This document shows positions 15,209 to 23,749 of a stretch of 64,000 nt of DNA, in pieces. The translations under genes were made by a program, and so were the position numbers. The notes beneath the pieces were generated by a model. That model saw only the letters and a program-made list of their open reading frames with translations, was not told the origin of the DNA and did no database searches. Location of the stretch: the NCBI RefSeq assembly GCF_021432765.1, contig NZ_CP058908.1:2690001-2754000 (forward strand). The letters run 5' to 3'. Each line of letters starts with the position of its first letter. The stretch's first letter is position 1. The DNA comes from Pseudomonas phenolilytica. GTDB lineage: Bacteria; Pseudomonadota; Gammaproteobacteria; Pseudomonadales; Pseudomonadaceae.

Positions 15209-15406
15209 ATGAACCACGAAACCCACGTCCACGGCCCCGACTGCAATCACGATCACGACCATGCGCACGATCACCATCACGTGCACGGGCCGCACTGCAA
15301 TCACGGCCATCATGAGCCGGTGCGCAATCCGCTGAAGGACGTCGGTCGCAACGACCCGTGCCCGTGCGGCAGCCAGAAGAAATACAAGAAGTGCCACGGC
15401 GCCTGA
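15209..15406 (+). CDS. Histidine-rich SEC-C motif protein
   Basis: A 65-aa protein in two parts. Residues 2-36 are exceptionally rich in His (including runs such as [11 protein letters not shown]), with Cys and Asp between; residues 43-65 form a SEC-C zinc-binding motif, [20 protein letters not shown], with CxCG...KC ligands as at the SecA C-terminus. The His tract should bind Ni, Zn or Co, so a metal-binding or storage role is plausible but unproved. It lies in a tight cluster with the LEA lipoprotein and DUF2489 genes. Confidence 0.8.
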   Translation: MNHETHVHGPDCNHDHDHAHDHHHVHGPHCNHGHHEPVRNPLKDVGRNDPCPCGSQKKYKKCHGA

Positions 15407-15412
15407 CCGACC

Positions 15413-15877
15413 ATGACTCCGCTCGTTGTCACGCTGCTCGTTGTCGCGACGCTGCTGGTCGGCGCGCTGGCTGGCTACGCGTTGTACCTGTGGCGCCGGG
15501 TGTGGCGTAACGAGCGCCTGCTGGCGGAAGCGCAGACCAAGCGTCACGCCGCGCTGGCCGAAGACCTGCGAATTCTCGCCAGCAGCCTGCTGGATGAGCA
15601 GCTGCCGCTGATCGAAGGTGCCATCCGCATCAAGGTGCTGCTCGACAACTACGACTCGGCGTTGGGGCAGGACCCGCGCTGCGAGGTGTTCCAGAAACTG
15701 TTCGAGGCGACCGAACAGGTCCCCACGCACGCCGCCTGGAAAGCGCTGGACAGCAAAGAGCGACGCCGTCACGAGGCGAACTTCAGCGCCCTGGAGCTGC
15801 AGCACAAGGCGGCCGCGCGACGCTCGGCGCGCTGGTTGCTCGACGAGGCGCTGCCCAAAAACGGCCGCGCGGCCTGA
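15413..15877 (+). CDS. DUF2489 membrane-anchored protein
   Basis: A 154-aa protein with one N-terminal transmembrane segment (about residues 4-26) followed by a cytoplasmic helical domain ([10 protein letters not shown] near the end). The pattern [20 protein letters not shown] is typical of DUF2489. Function unknown. It starts 6 bp after the SEC-C gene, so the two are likely cotranscribed. Confidence 0.75.
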   Translation: MTPLVVTLLVVATLLVGALAGYALYLWRRVWRNERLLAEAQTKRHAALAEDLRILASSLLDEQLPLIEGAIRIKVLLDNYDSALGQDPRCEVFQKLFEATEQVPTHAAWKALDSKERRRHEANFSALELQHKAAARRSARWLLDEALPKNGRAA

Positions 15878-15953
15878 GGCGTCAATCCCGGCACTTCCTG
15901 CGGTTCATACACTCACTACCATTACTACGGCTTTGCGCTCTCAGGAGTCGTCG

Positions 15954-18488
15954 ATGACGCTGCGTCTGCCCTTTCCCTTGGTTCGCCTGACCGTCGGCAT
16001 GGCGTTCGGCCTGGTCAGCCTTGCCGGTTGCCAGTCCTATCTGGACAACCGCTACAGCGCCAGCCTGCCACCGGCGCAAGGTATCCAGCCGCTGTCCGGC
16101 CTGGCCGGCAGCGCGAGCATTCGGCGCAACGCTCTGGGTATGCCCTTGATCGAAACCTCGTCGTTTCACGATGCGCTGTTCGCGCTGGGCTACGTTCACG
16201 CCACGGACCGTCTGAGCCAGATGGTCAGCCTGCGGCTGACCGCTCAGGGCCGGTTGGCGGAGATGGCTGGACCGGGCGTGCTGGAGATCGATCGCTTCAT
16301 GCGCACGGTGAATCTGCGCCAGAGCGCCGAGCTGCTCTATCGCGAAAGCTCGCCGCGGATGAAGAAGTTCTTCGAAGTCTACGCCCGCGGCGTCAACGCC
16401 TATCTGTTCCGCCATCGCGACCGGTTGCCGATGGATCTCGCCGAGTCCGGCTACCGCCCCGAATACTGGAAGCCCGAGGACTCGGTGCTGGTGTTCTGCC
16501 TGCTCAATTTCGGCCTGTCGGTGAACCTGCAGGAGGAGATCGCCGCGCTGGTCATGGCGCAGAAGGTCGGCAGCGACAAGCTGGCCTGGCTGCTGCCGAC
16601 CTACCCGGACGAGCCGCTGCCGGTGGAGGAGGCGGCCAAGCTGCAGGGTCTGGATCTGGGCGGGCAGATTTCGGGGCTGGCCGCGCTGGAGCGCGCCGCC
16701 GGTCAGGTCTCCGCGCTGAACATGCTCGGTGTTGCCGCATCGAACAACTGGGCGATTGCCGGCAGCCATACGCGCGGCGGCAAGCCGATCCTGGCCAACG
16801 ACACCCATCTGCCGCTGTCGATGCCCTCGTACTGGAATTTCGTGCAGATCCGCGCACCGAAATTTCAGGCCGCAGGCGTCTCCATCGCCGGTGTGCCTGC
16901 GGTGGTCGCCGGTTTCAACGGCAAGCTTGGCTGGGGCATGACGATGGTCATGGGCGACAACCAGGACCTGTTCCTCGAGCGCATTCGTCGCGAAGGCCCG
17001 CGCCTGATGTATCAGGCCGACGGCAAGTGGCTCGCCGCGCGCGAGCGGCATGAGACGTTCTTCATCAAGGGGCAACGGCCGGTTCGCGAAATCATCTACG
17101 AAACCCGCCACGGTCCGTTGCTCAACAGTGCACTGGGCGAGCGCAAGCACCCGATTCAGCCGTTGCAGCTCGGCAGCGGCTACGGCCTGGCGCTCAAGAC
17201 CACGCAGCTGGAAGCGGACAAATCGCTGGATGCGTTTTTCGATCTGTCGCGCGCGCAGTCCGTCGATGAAGCCTTCGCCGCCACCGGCAGGATCGGCACG
17301 ACCGCGTTGAACATGGTCTTCGCCGACCGTCAGAGCATTGGCTGGCAGGTGACCGGACGTTTTCCCAACCGTCGCGAAGGGCTAGGGCTGATGCCTTCGC
17401 CCGGCTGGGATGGACGCTACGACTGGGACGGTTTTGCCGATCCGATGCTGCACCCCTACGACCAGGACCCTGCGCAGGGTTGGCTGGGCACCGCCAACCA
17501 TCGCATAGCCCCGCGCGGCTATGGCATGCAGCTTTCCAGCACCTGGTATGGGCCGGAGCGCTTCGAGCGTCTGGCCGAGCTGGCCGGGCGCGGCAAGCAC
17601 GACACCCGCAGCACCATCGCCATGCAGTACGACCAGACCACGACATTCGCCGCCAAGCTCAAGACGATGTTCGAGGCGCCCGGCATGGCCGAGCCGCTGC
17701 GTGCCGCCATCGCGGCGCTGCCAGCCGGCGAGCGCGCCAAGGCCAAGGAGGCCTATCGGCGCCTGCTGGCGTTTGATGGCCGTCTCGCCGCCAGCTCGGC
17801 GGATGCCGCGCTGTATGGCGCGTTCCTGCATGAAAGTGCGCGCCACACCTTCCTCGATGAACTGGGGCCGGACGACAGCCAGACCTGGAAAGCGCTGCTG
17901 CAGGTGTCTGGCCTGTCCTACTCGGCGCAGGCCGATCATCTTCTCGGCCGCGACGACAGCCCGTTCTGGGACGACATCGGCACGCCGCAGGTCGAAGACA
18001 AGCCGGCAATCCTCGCGCGCAGTCTGGCTGCGGCGGTGAATCTGCTGGAAGCACAGGTGGGGCACGAACGCAGCGCTTGGCAGTGGGGCAAGCTGCATCG
18101 TTACGAATGGCTTACCGGCAATACCCAGCTGGCGCCGCACCTGCCGGCGGGGCAGGGGCGCTCGATCAAGGCGCTGCACGGCTATCTGGATCGCGGACCC
18201 TACCCGGCGGGTGGCGACCACAGCACGCTGAACGTCTCGGCGTACCACTGGGGTGCGGGGTTCGATACCTGGCTGATACCAGCGATGCGCATCATCGTCG
18301 ATTTCAATCAGGCAGAGCCGATGCTCGGCGTCAACAGCTCGGGTCAGTCAGGCAATCCGGCCAGCCCGCATTACGCCGACGGTATCGAGGCCTGGATGAA
18401 GGCGCAGTACCTGAGTTTCCCGTTCCAGCCGGCCAACCTGGACAAGGTCTATGGCACCCGGCGCCTGTTGCTGACGCCGAAGCAGTAG
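15954..18488 (+). CDS. Penicillin acylase family lipoprotein (Ntn hydrolase)
   Basis: An S45 family protein of 844 aa. An N-terminal signal with lipobox LAGC (Cys about 24) predicts membrane anchoring. The precursor has alpha-chain residues up to about 262, then the autocatalytic N-terminal nucleophile Ser263 in [11 protein letters not shown], and the conserved [17 protein letters not shown] of the beta chain. Relatives include penicillin G acylases and acyl-homoserine-lactone acylases such as PvdQ, so it may deacylate N-acyl substrates; the real substrate is unknown. The start at 15954 follows TCAGGAG. It is convergent with trmO. Confidence 0.88.
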   Translation: MTLRLPFPLVRLTVGMAFGLVSLAGCQSYLDNRYSASLPPAQGIQPLSGLAGSASIRRNALGMPLIETSSFHDALFALGYVHATDRLSQMVSLRLTAQGRLAEMAGPGVLEIDRFMRTVNLRQSAELLYRESSPRMKKFFEVYARGVNAYLFRHRDRLPMDLAESGYRPEYWKPEDSVLVFCLLNFGLSVNLQEEIAALVMAQKVGSDKLAWLLPTYPDEPLPVEEAAKLQGLDLGGQISGLAALERAAGQVSALNMLGVAASNNWAIAGSHTRGGKPILANDTHLPLSMPSYWNFVQIRAPKFQAAGVSIAGVPAVVAGFNGKLGWGMTMVMGDNQDLFLERIRREGPRLMYQADGKWLAARERHETFFIKGQRPVREIIYETRHGPLLNSALGERKHPIQPLQLGSGYGLALKTTQLEADKSLDAFFDLSRAQSVDEAFAATGRIGTTALNMVFADRQSIGWQVTGRFPNRREGLGLMPSPGWDGRYDWDGFADPMLHPYDQDPAQGWLGTANHRIAPRGYGMQLSSTWYGPERFERLAELAGRGKHDTRSTIAMQYDQTTTFAAKLKTMFEAPGMAEPLRAAIAALPAGERAKAKEAYRRLLAFDGRLAASSADAALYGAFLHESARHTFLDELGPDDSQTWKALLQVSGLSYSAQADHLLGRDDSPFWDDIGTPQVEDKPAILARSLAAAVNLLEAQVGHERSAWQWGKLHRYEWLTGNTQLAPHLPAGQGRSIKALHGYLDRGPYPAGGDHSTLNVSAYHWGAGFDTWLIPAMRIIVDFNQAEPMLGVNSSGQSGNPASPHYADGIEAWMKAQYLSFPFQPANLDKVYGTRRLLLTPKQ

Positions 18489-18514
18489 CCGCTTCGCGTG
18501 CCGAGGTGATGGCG

Positions 18515-19207
18515 CTAGGCGCGAACCACCTCGACCACGCGGATTGTGCCCGGCGTGGGGTAGTGCCAGCGGACTTGCACGTCCCAGAACTGCGTACCGT
18601 AGCGCCGTTCCGGATCGGGCTTCTGGTACGCCGGGCGCGGGTCCTGCGCCAGACACTGTTCGATCAGTTCCACCAGGGGCTCGCCCAGGCGCAGCGCCTC
18701 GCCACGGGCCTGAGCCAGCCCGGGCTCGCTCCACTGCACTTCGAGCAACGGGGGCGGTGCCGCCGCCATCGCATTCGTGGCGTCTGGCAGAGCATCGGCG
18801 TAGGGCACGTAGGGTTTGATATCGATCACCGGCGTGCCGTCGAGCAGATCGATGCCGGAAAGCCACAGCCGATTCGCCTCCACCTTCTCGAGTTTCACCA
18901 CCGATTGGCCGATGCCGTTGGGACGATGCGTCGCGCGGGTGGCGAACACACCCATCATGCGGTTGCCGCCCAGGCGCGGCGGACGCACCCTGAGCCGCGG
19001 CTTGTCCTCCAGCGCCTGATGGAACAGGAACAGCAGCCAGACATGGCTGACCTGCTCCAGTCCGGCCACCGCCTCGCCGGTATCGAACGGCGGCAGCAGC
19101 TCCAGCACGCCGCGTGCGGCTGGTGCCAACTGCGGTTGGCGCGGGATGGCGAACTTCTCCTTGAAGCAGGAGTGCAGGATGCCGACGGGGCGGACGTAAT
19201 GCAGCAT
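18515..19207 (-). CDS. trmO: tRNA (N6-threonylcarbamoyl-A37) methyltransferase TrmO
   Basis: A 230-aa TsaA-like/YaeB protein that methylates t6A37 of threonine tRNA using SAM. Motifs: PVGILHSCFKEKFAIPRQPQ, the TRATHRPNGIGQSVVKLEKV stretch and DLLDGTPVIDIKPYVPYAD. The start at 19207 gives MLHYVRPVG; longer reading to 19486 would run into trpB. The 3' end lies 26 bp from the acylase stop. A C-terminal addition (RWHYPTPGTIRVVEVV) is as in full-length E. coli TrmO. Confidence 0.9.
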   Translation of the reverse strand: MLHYVRPVGILHSCFKEKFAIPRQPQLAPAARGVLELLPPFDTGEAVAGLEQVSHVWLLFLFHQALEDKPRLRVRPPRLGGNRMMGVFATRATHRPNGIGQSVVKLEKVEANRLWLSGIDLLDGTPVIDIKPYVPYADALPDATNAMAAAPPPLLEVQWSEPGLAQARGEALRLGEPLVELIEQCLAQDPRPAYQKPDPERRYGTQFWDVQVRWHYPTPGTIRVVEVVRA

Positions 19208-19267
19208 GGAAGGCGCCCGGGAAAGGAACGAGGCTGCGGATGATACGCGCCGCACGCGGCGAGAACA

Positions 19268-19288
19268 CCCCGCGCCGCGAGCGCGGGG
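19268..19288 (-). terminator. GC-rich hairpin between trpB and trmO
   Basis: Stem CCCCGCGC (19268-19275) and GCGCGGGG (19281-19288) with loop CGCGA, 11 bp after the trpB stop. There is no T-run on either strand, so intrinsic termination would be weak; it may be a pause or mRNA-stability hairpin. Confidence 0.45.
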
Positions 19289-19299
19289 CGCGGGTTCGA

Positions 19300-20508
19300 C
19301 TACAGGCCCAGCAGGCGCGCGACGTAGTCGGCGTCCTTGTCGCCACGGCCGGACAGGTTGACCAGGATGTGCGTGTCCTGCGGCAGCGTTGGCGCCGCAC
19401 GGATCGCCCAAGCTACCGCGTGGGCGCTTTCCAGCGCCGGGATGATGCCTTCCACGCGTGACAGGGTCATGAACGCGTCGAGGCATTCCTGATCGGTCGC
19501 GGTCTGATAGTTCACCCGGCCGAGATCCTTCAGATAGCTGTGCTGCGGCCCGACACCGGGGTAGTCCAGCCCGGACGCGATGGAGTGCACCGGCGACGGA
19601 TTTCCCTCGGCATCCTCTAGCACGTAGCAGGCCATGCCGTGCAGCTCACCCGGCTTGCCCTTGGACAGCGTGGCCGAGTGACGGCCGGGCTTGTCCAGGC
19701 TCTCGCCGGCCGGCTCGATACCAACCAGGTCGACCGCGGCATCCTCAAGAAACGCGGTGAACATGCCCATGGCATTGGAGCCGCCACCCACGCAGGCGAC
19801 GACCTGATCGGGCAGACGGCCATGTTTGGCCAGGAACTGCGCACGCGCCTCGGTACCGATGATCGACTGGAAGTCGCGCACCATCTTCGGGAACGGATGC
19901 GGGCCGACCACCGAGCCGATGGCGTAGATGTAGTTGTGCGGGTCCTTCAGGTATTCCTCGAAGGCGCTGTCCACCGCTTCCTTGAGCGTCGCCGCGCCGC
20001 GGGTCACCGGCACCAGCTTGCAGCCGAGGATCTTCATCTTGGTGACGTTGGGGTGTTCCTTCTCGATATCCACCTGGCCCATGTGGATCTCGCAGGGAAT
20101 GCCCACCAGCGCGCAGGCGGTAGCCAGCGCCACGCCGTGCTGGCCGGCGCCGGTTTCGGCGATCACCTTCTGCTTGCCCATGAATTTGGCCAGTAGCGCC
20201 TCGCCCAGGCAGTGATTGATCTTGTGCGCGCCGGTGTGGTTCAGGTCCTCGCGCTTGAGATGAATCTGCGCGCCACCGAGCTGCTCGGACAGGCGTCGGG
20301 CATGGAAGATCGGGCTCGGCCGGCCGACGTAGTCAGCGAAAAGGGCCGCCAGTTCCTGCTGAAAGTCCTCGCGCTGGCGGATTTCCTCGTAGGCCAGATT
20401 GATGTCATCCATGGCCTGCTTGAGATGCGGCGGTACCAGCTGGCCACCATAGGGGCCGAAGTATCCGTTGGCATCAGGCATGGCGGCGAAGCGCGAGTCT
20501 TGGGTCAT
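19300..20508 (-). CDS. trpB: Stand-alone tryptophan synthase beta chain
   Basis: A 402-aa PLP enzyme of the TrpB family. The PLP lysine is in [20 protein letters not shown], the catalytic Glu in [16 protein letters not shown], and the phosphate loop is [12 protein letters not shown]. The N-terminus ([19 protein letters not shown]) and the middle differ visibly from the ordinary P. aeruginosa TrpB that I remember. No trpA or trpI is beside it, unlike the canonical trpBA pair of pseudomonads, so this looks like a second or orphan copy. It would condense indole with serine if free indole is present. The start at 20508 was chosen over 20589, whose extension is unconserved. A MerR pseudogene lies upstream. 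Confidence 0.85.
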   Translation of the reverse strand: MTQDSRFAAMPDANGYFGPYGGQLVPPHLKQAMDDINLAYEEIRQREDFQQELAALFADYVGRPSPIFHARRLSEQLGGAQIHLKREDLNHTGAHKINHCLGEALLAKFMGKQKVIAETGAGQHGVALATACALVGIPCEIHMGQVDIEKEHPNVTKMKILGCKLVPVTRGAATLKEAVDSAFEEYLKDPHNYIYAIGSVVGPHPFPKMVRDFQSIIGTEARAQFLAKHGRLPDQVVACVGGGSNAMGMFTAFLEDAAVDLVGIEPAGESLDKPGRHSATLSKGKPGELHGMACYVLEDAEGNPSPVHSIASGLDYPGVGPQHSYLKDLGRVNYQTATDQECLDAFMTLSRVEGIIPALESAHAVAWAIRAAPTLPQDTHILVNLSGRGDKDADYVARLLGL

Positions 20509-20918
20509 GGGCGTGCGAGTCCTGATAGAGATCGTGAAAATCTGCAGTTTATCGGAGGCAATTCGTTCGGGGCTGCGGCAGATCAGCATGCGGGCCGGCC
20601 TCGTGCATCCACAGCGATCAGTGTGGCGCGTGGTTGCCCACCGAGGCAGCGCTGGACGAGCTGCCAGATCCCGCAGGAGCGGTGATAGCGGGTATTCACG
20701 CGGCGACCCGGGCCGAAGCGTGGGCGGATTCTATGCCGCCTCACCACGATCGCGGAATCCGGCGAGAGGTCAGCAGTACTTGACAGAGGGCCAAGGTCGT
20801 TCTTCCAGCAATAGCTGGTTTGGGCGGAGCCTGGCCGGTGGGGAGGCGGGCGGCAGATTGCTCCTCAGCCGCAGCGTGGAACTAGCCGGTCTGGGTGCAG
20901 GCTCGGTTGAATCTGGCA
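20509..20918. other. Gap between trpB and merR pseudogene, no convincing gene
   Basis: About 410 bp. It should contain the trpB promoter. An open plus-strand frame (20468-20938) overlaps the trpB start and has an Arg/Ser-rich translation with no domain, typical of a shadow frame. A second plus frame of about 70 codons ([20 protein letters not shown] within it, ending TGA near 20784) looks more protein-like but has no recognised family and no good start. It may be a gene remnant. Confidence 0.4.
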
Positions 20919-21444
20919 TTAGCCATCACCCTCGGTAGCTGGTCGCTTTGAGAATTGGCGGATCGAGGTAATTTCCCCCGGTGCTATTCCGAGCGATTCA
21001 AGAAAATCCTGATGCGCATCGGGTGACATCTTCTCGAATTCCGCATGCCATTTTTGTATTCCTTCTTCGTTTAATCCGGTGGGGGCGAGTAGCGCAATCC
21101 ACTGCTCCTTGGTCATTGAACGACTCTTTCGCAGCCTGCGCGTCGCCGAGCAATTGGGCGATGACGTGTTGTTGCTGTCGGAGTCTGGCGATTTCCTCGT
21201 TGACCTTCTGCAAGTGACGTTCCAGCACCACAGGAGCAGATGCGCCATCGGCCTGTAATAGCGCTCCGATGACATCCAGCGAGAGCCCCGTATCGCGATA
21301 GGTCATTATCCCTACCATGCGCTGCACATCATCTTAGGAATAAAGGCGATAGCCAGATTGGTGAGGAGAAAATATAAAGATCTCGATGGCCTCGATGCTT
21401 ATTTGGGATGTAGTTTGATATTTTCTCTAGTGTAAGCTCGCCAT
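20919..21444 (-). pseudogene. Decayed MerR-family regulator gene
   Basis: From an ATG at 21444 the minus strand encodes the remains of a MerR regulator: the HTH wing SGYRLYS, then DDVQRMVGIMTYRDTGLSLD (dimer helix region) and the C-terminal part MTKEQWIALLAPTGLNEEGI with WHAEFEKMSPDAHQDFLES that is usually fused to such MerR proteins. It is broken by TAG at codon 6, by TAA at 21334-21336 where GAA is expected (SGYRLYS-stop-DDVQRM), by a probable small deletion in the HTH, and by a 1-bp frameshift near 21116-21119 (TTCAATG for TTCATG). Neither half makes a full regulator. It lies just beyond the last integron attC. Confidence 0.8.
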
Positions 21445-21502
21445 GCTTTTCAAGCATTTTTTAGTATTTTAATTGCATGCCCTTTCATGGCGATTGGCCA
21501 GC

Positions 21503-21591
21503 TTCTAACGATTAAGCTAACGGGCGGACAAAAGCGCAGCTTTTGGACGTCCAGCGAACGAAGTGAGCGACAGTTGAGCGCATTGTTGTGC
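21503..21591 (-). repeat. Integron attC site 4 (distal)
   Basis: About 89 bp, read on the minus strand: degenerate R'' GCACAAC (plus strand GTTGTGC at 21585-21591), then AATGCGCTCAA, a central imperfect palindrome (AAAAGCTGCGCTTTT), and TTAGCTTAATCGTTAG ending in R' GTTAGAA (plus TTCTAAC 21503-21509). It shares ends with the other three sites. It terminates the fourth cassette; the cassette ORF runs through it. Confidence 0.85.
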
Positions 21592-21819
21592 GCTGAACTG
21601 GCCCAGGGCTGCCATTAACGATATAGCGAACACGAGGATTCCGACGCAGCATACATACGCCTCATTTTTTGATCCGCTCAGCCATTCGCGCTTGGGGTAT
21701 TTCCCAAGTGTGACGGCTTTTACAAAAGGCCAGCCTATCGCGTAGAAGAAGGTTCCGAGTAGTAACTCGCTTACTACGTAGCCTAGGAAGCGGAGTATCG
21801 GGCTGAGTAGTTCGTCCAT
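21517..21819 (-). CDS. Cassette 4 membrane protein, hypothetical
   Basis: A 100-aa ORF starting MDELLSPILRFLGYVVSELL. Two transmembrane segments are visible: about residues 8-36 and 55-72 (CCVGILVFAISLMAALG). The start is 12 bp after the attC3 R' site, with GGAGCC before the ATG. The last 23 or so codons (QQCAQLSLTSFAGRPKAALL then SAR) are encoded by the attC itself, ending at a TAG in its L' end, a known trait of cassette ORFs. No family recognised; it is the last cassette of the array. Confidence 0.65.
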   Translation of the reverse strand: MDELLSPILRFLGYVVSELLLGTFFYAIGWPFVKAVTLGKYPKREWLSGSKNEAYVCCVGILVFAISLMAALGQFSAQQCAQLSLTSFAGRPKAALLSAR

Positions 21820-21830
21820 GTGGCTCCAGC

Positions 21831-21918
21831 GTATAACGATTAAGCTAACAGGCGAGCAAAAGCGCAGCTTTTGCGAGTCCAGTGAGCGAAGCGAGCGGTG
21901 TTGAGCGATTTGTTAGAG
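21831..21918 (-). repeat. Integron attC site 3
   Basis: About 88 bp. Minus strand: R'' CTCTAAC (plus GTTAGAG 21912-21918), an imperfect palindrome with GCTCGCTTCGCTCACTGG and AAAAGCTGCGCTTTT, and TTAGCTTAATCGTTA ending in R' GTTATAC (plus GTATAAC 21831-21837). The HEPN gene stop (TAA at 21920-21922) is only a base or two upstream of R''. It joins cassettes 3 and 4. Confidence 0.9.
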
Positions 21919-21919
21919 C

Positions 21920-22567
21920 TTATATTGCACGGCGTCGCCATGGGCTCCCTCCGATGGACTTTCTTTGAATGAAATCTGCCATTGCGTTATCTGTGTCTAT
22001 TACACATCGAAGTATCTGGGCTCTGTATTCATGGAGATTTATAATTGTTATGTATCCCGCATCCCTTCCCCGGTGAGCAATGTCACCTCTGGCGGTAACG
22101 AATGCATTTAATGCTTCTTCGCCAATAGACCACGAATTTGATAAATTTTCGATTCCAACGAAGCGCTTAAACAAGGGGTCAATATTTGTGCTCTTTGGTG
22201 TGTTTAAGCCTTGGATTGTTTGAGTGGTGTGGTTGTCGTAAACAGTTTTCCAACCGTCGCCCGCCAGCTCAAGTGGCTTGAGTTTATGTTTGGACTCTCG
22301 GACAGTCTTTGAGATTTCTTTCTGAACGTGTTGTGGTAACTGGGTAGGAATGTCCGCGCGGCGAATCAAGGTGCGCACGCTCTCTACCAAAAGTTCCTCT
22401 AGATATAGCTCCCATGCTGCGCAAAGCATAAGGACACCACTTCTAGTGATATGGCCAAGACCTCTGCGCCCTAAGCCGTCGTGATTGAGTTGCCCATGGC
22501 TCTCAATAATCCTGTCGACGTCCACAAGCATGTTGCGTTCAAATTTTTGCAGGGCAGATGACGGCAT
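21920..22567 (-). CDS. Cassette 3 HEPN-like protein, possible RNase or defence factor
   Basis: A 215-aa soluble helical protein. Near residues 158-166 it has TARGDIAHR, an R-x4-H motif (Arg160, His165) typical of HEPN nucleases, preceded by the HEPN-style helix MLCAAWELYLEELLVESVRT (residues 47-66). It is similar in style to the RiboL-PSP-HEPN and MAE_28990-like HEPN families, members of which occur in toxin-antitoxin and defence loci; this is inference from the motif. The ATG at 22567 follows R' of attC2 by 8 bp. No antitoxin partner is in the cassette. The codon usage is AT-richer than flanking core genes. Confidence 0.7.
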   Translation of the reverse strand: MPSSALQKFERNMLVDVDRIIESHGQLNHDGLGRRGLGHITRSGVLMLCAAWELYLEELLVESVRTLIRRADIPTQLPQHVQKEISKTVRESKHKLKPLELAGDGWKTVYDNHTTQTIQGLNTPKSTNIDPLFKRFVGIENLSNSWSIGEEALNAFVTARGDIAHRGRDAGYITIINLHEYRAQILRCVIDTDNAMADFIQRKSIGGSPWRRRAI

Positions 22568-22575
22568 GCGTTTAG

Positions 22576-22664
22576 CTCTAACGATTAAGCTAATGGGCAG
22601 ACAAAAGCGTAGCTTTTGGCTGTCCAGCGAACGAAGTGAGCGACAGTTGAGCGCATTGTTATAC
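22576..22664 (-). repeat. Integron attC site 2
   Basis: About 89 bp. Minus strand: R'' GTATAAC (plus GTTATAC 22658-22664), then AATGCGCTCAACTGTCGC, a central palindrome with AAAAGCTACGCTTTT, and TTAGCTTAATCGTTAG ending in R' GTTAGAG (plus CTCTAAC 22576-22582). Ends match attC1, attC3 and attC4. It separates cassettes 2 and 3. Confidence 0.9.
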
Positions 22665-22673
22665 GCAAGGCAC

Positions 22674-23283
22674 CTATTGCCATTGGCGAACTATGGTTCT
22701 GCGCTTTTTCTCGTCTAACTCTTTAATGTTTTTTAATAGTACTGGTTCGAGATTACACTGCCCATTGCTTACTTTATAGCAATGAATTGCGGCCTGTTTG
22801 CCATTTTTTATAATCCAATTCTCTGCGTTTTCATGAGCTGCTTTTATGCTATTTGCTAGCTCTGCCAGAGTGTCGTCGTCACTGACGATCATGCGTACCA
22901 CTACTGTCGGAAATTCTCCAGGCCTGCATAGAATGCTCCGATACTCGATGGTTTCTTTTCTGTTTAATGGAATGTTGTTGCGAGCTTTATCTATAAATTT
23001 TCTCAGGCTTTCTTTGAATTTTTCCTCGAATAGTTCATCGAGAACTTAATTTCCTGCCCAGGCGTGCAAATAAGGCGAGTCCGCCAATAAAGGTTGAAGC
23101 GCCGGCATCAGCAGTAGCTGTTGTCTTGAATGTTAATTCTTGCCGTTTGGCAACTGAGTCCTCTGCCTCCGTAATTCCGGCTTCTTGGAAATGCGGGCGT
23201 AACTCTTCATCAAAAGCTTCTAGGAACCTCAGCATTTGGTGGGATTGCCCGCCAATAAAGAACCTGTATCTCAAGCCATCCAT
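22674..23283 (-). pseudogene. Cassette 2 gene, apparently frameshifted
   Basis: From ATG 23283 (RBS AAGGAG, spacing 7) a frame of 82 codons, MDGLRYRFFIGGQSHQMLRF, ends at TGA 23035. The +1 frame, free of stops from 23045 to 22674, continues it for 123 codons (VLDELFEEKFKESLRKFIDK onward, ending TIVRQWQ). Dropping one A near 23046-23047 (TTAAG to TTAG) fuses them into a smooth 202-aa protein, GRKL-VLDELFEEK. So this cassette gene is probably frameshifted, or uses +1 frameshifting. A hydrophobic stretch STFIGGLALFARLG precedes the break. No family recognised. A sub-ORF from GTG 22901 is only its tail. Confidence 0.6.
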
Positions 23284-23298
23284 GCACTGGCTCCTTGT

Positions 23299-23374
23299 GT
23301 ATAACGATTAAGCTAAGGGGCCGGCTTCGCCGGTCCCAGCGAACGGAGTGAGCGCTTTGAGCGCATTGTTAGGT
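23299..23374 (-). repeat. Integron attC site 1 (attI-proximal)
   Basis: 76 bp. Minus strand: R'' ACCTAAC (plus GTTAGGT 23368-23374), AATGCGCTCAAAGCGCTC, a central GC-rich hairpin (CCGGCGAAGCCGG), and CTTAGCTTAATCGTTA ending in R' GTTATAC (plus GTATAAC 23299-23305). The TAA stop of the first cassette ORF lies inside R''. It is the shortest of the four and closest to the 76-bp type attC described for P. stutzeri integrons (recalled). Confidence 0.9.
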
Positions 23375-23635
23375 GCCATACCCATTGCTTGCCATGAGGC
23401 GTGCAAGGATGTAGTAGCCAAAGCTTGCTAGCTCTGCCTCAGGTAATGAATTTAGCTCAGCAAGAGTTTCCGGCGGGTAGTCCTTGAAGGTAAACAGACT
23501 TTGGTGCTGCCAGGTGCACAGCTGTTTACCTTTAGCGACATCATCTAGTGTCACGCGCAATGAACCATCAGGCAGCTCAGCTAGACTGCACAGAACTGCC
23601 ATACTCTTGGTCGGGGCTTTCTGAGAACTTTCCAT
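23369..23635 (-). CDS. Cassette 1 small protein, hypothetical
   Basis: An 88-aa protein, MESSQKAPTKSMAVLCSLAE, ending ILARLMASNGYGT; the ATG is 4 bp after the GTTAGGT crossover at attI, so the first cassette starts almost at its own start codon and there is little room for a classical ribosome binding site in the cassette. The TAA stop lies inside attC1. No membrane segment, signal peptide or known motif is seen, except a Trp/Phe-rich middle (CTWQHQSLFTFKDYPPE). Function unknown. As first cassette it would be the best expressed if a Pc promoter exists upstream. Confidence 0.65.
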   Translation of the reverse strand: MESSQKAPTKSMAVLCSLAELPDGSLRVTLDDVAKGKQLCTWQHQSLFTFKDYPPETLAELNSLPEAELASFGYYILARLMASNGYGT

Positions 23636-23638
23636 GGC

Positions 23639-23694
23639 ACCTAACTATAAGTAGGCGACACAAATGGCGTAAAAAACTACGCCACATGTGTCGC
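23639..23694 (-). other. Integron attI site with flanking inverted repeat
   Basis: On the minus strand the simple site GTTAGGT (plus ACCTAAC 23639-23645) is where cassettes join. Just beyond it, toward the integrase, lies an inverted repeat: GCGACACAAATGGCGTA (23655-23671), a 6-nt loop, and TACGCCACATGTGTCGC (23678-23694), with 15 of 17 positions paired. A third GCGACAC occurs near 23753 at the integrase start. The repeat may be integrase-binding or a transcription element. Confidence 0.75.
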
Positions 23695-23749
23695 ATAAAA
23701 TTCCTTGCCGCCCTGCAGGTCTTGTCTAGCCTGAAAAACGCATCAACAG

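Noticed and set aside
20468..20938. 156-codon plus-strand ORF beside trpB
   Set aside because: Overlaps the trpB start antisense and has an Arg/Ser-rich composition typical of shadow reading.
22674..22901. 75-codon ORF starting at GTG in cassette 2
   Set aside because: It is the tail of a longer +1 frame that continues the 82-codon cassette ORF, so it is not a separate gene.
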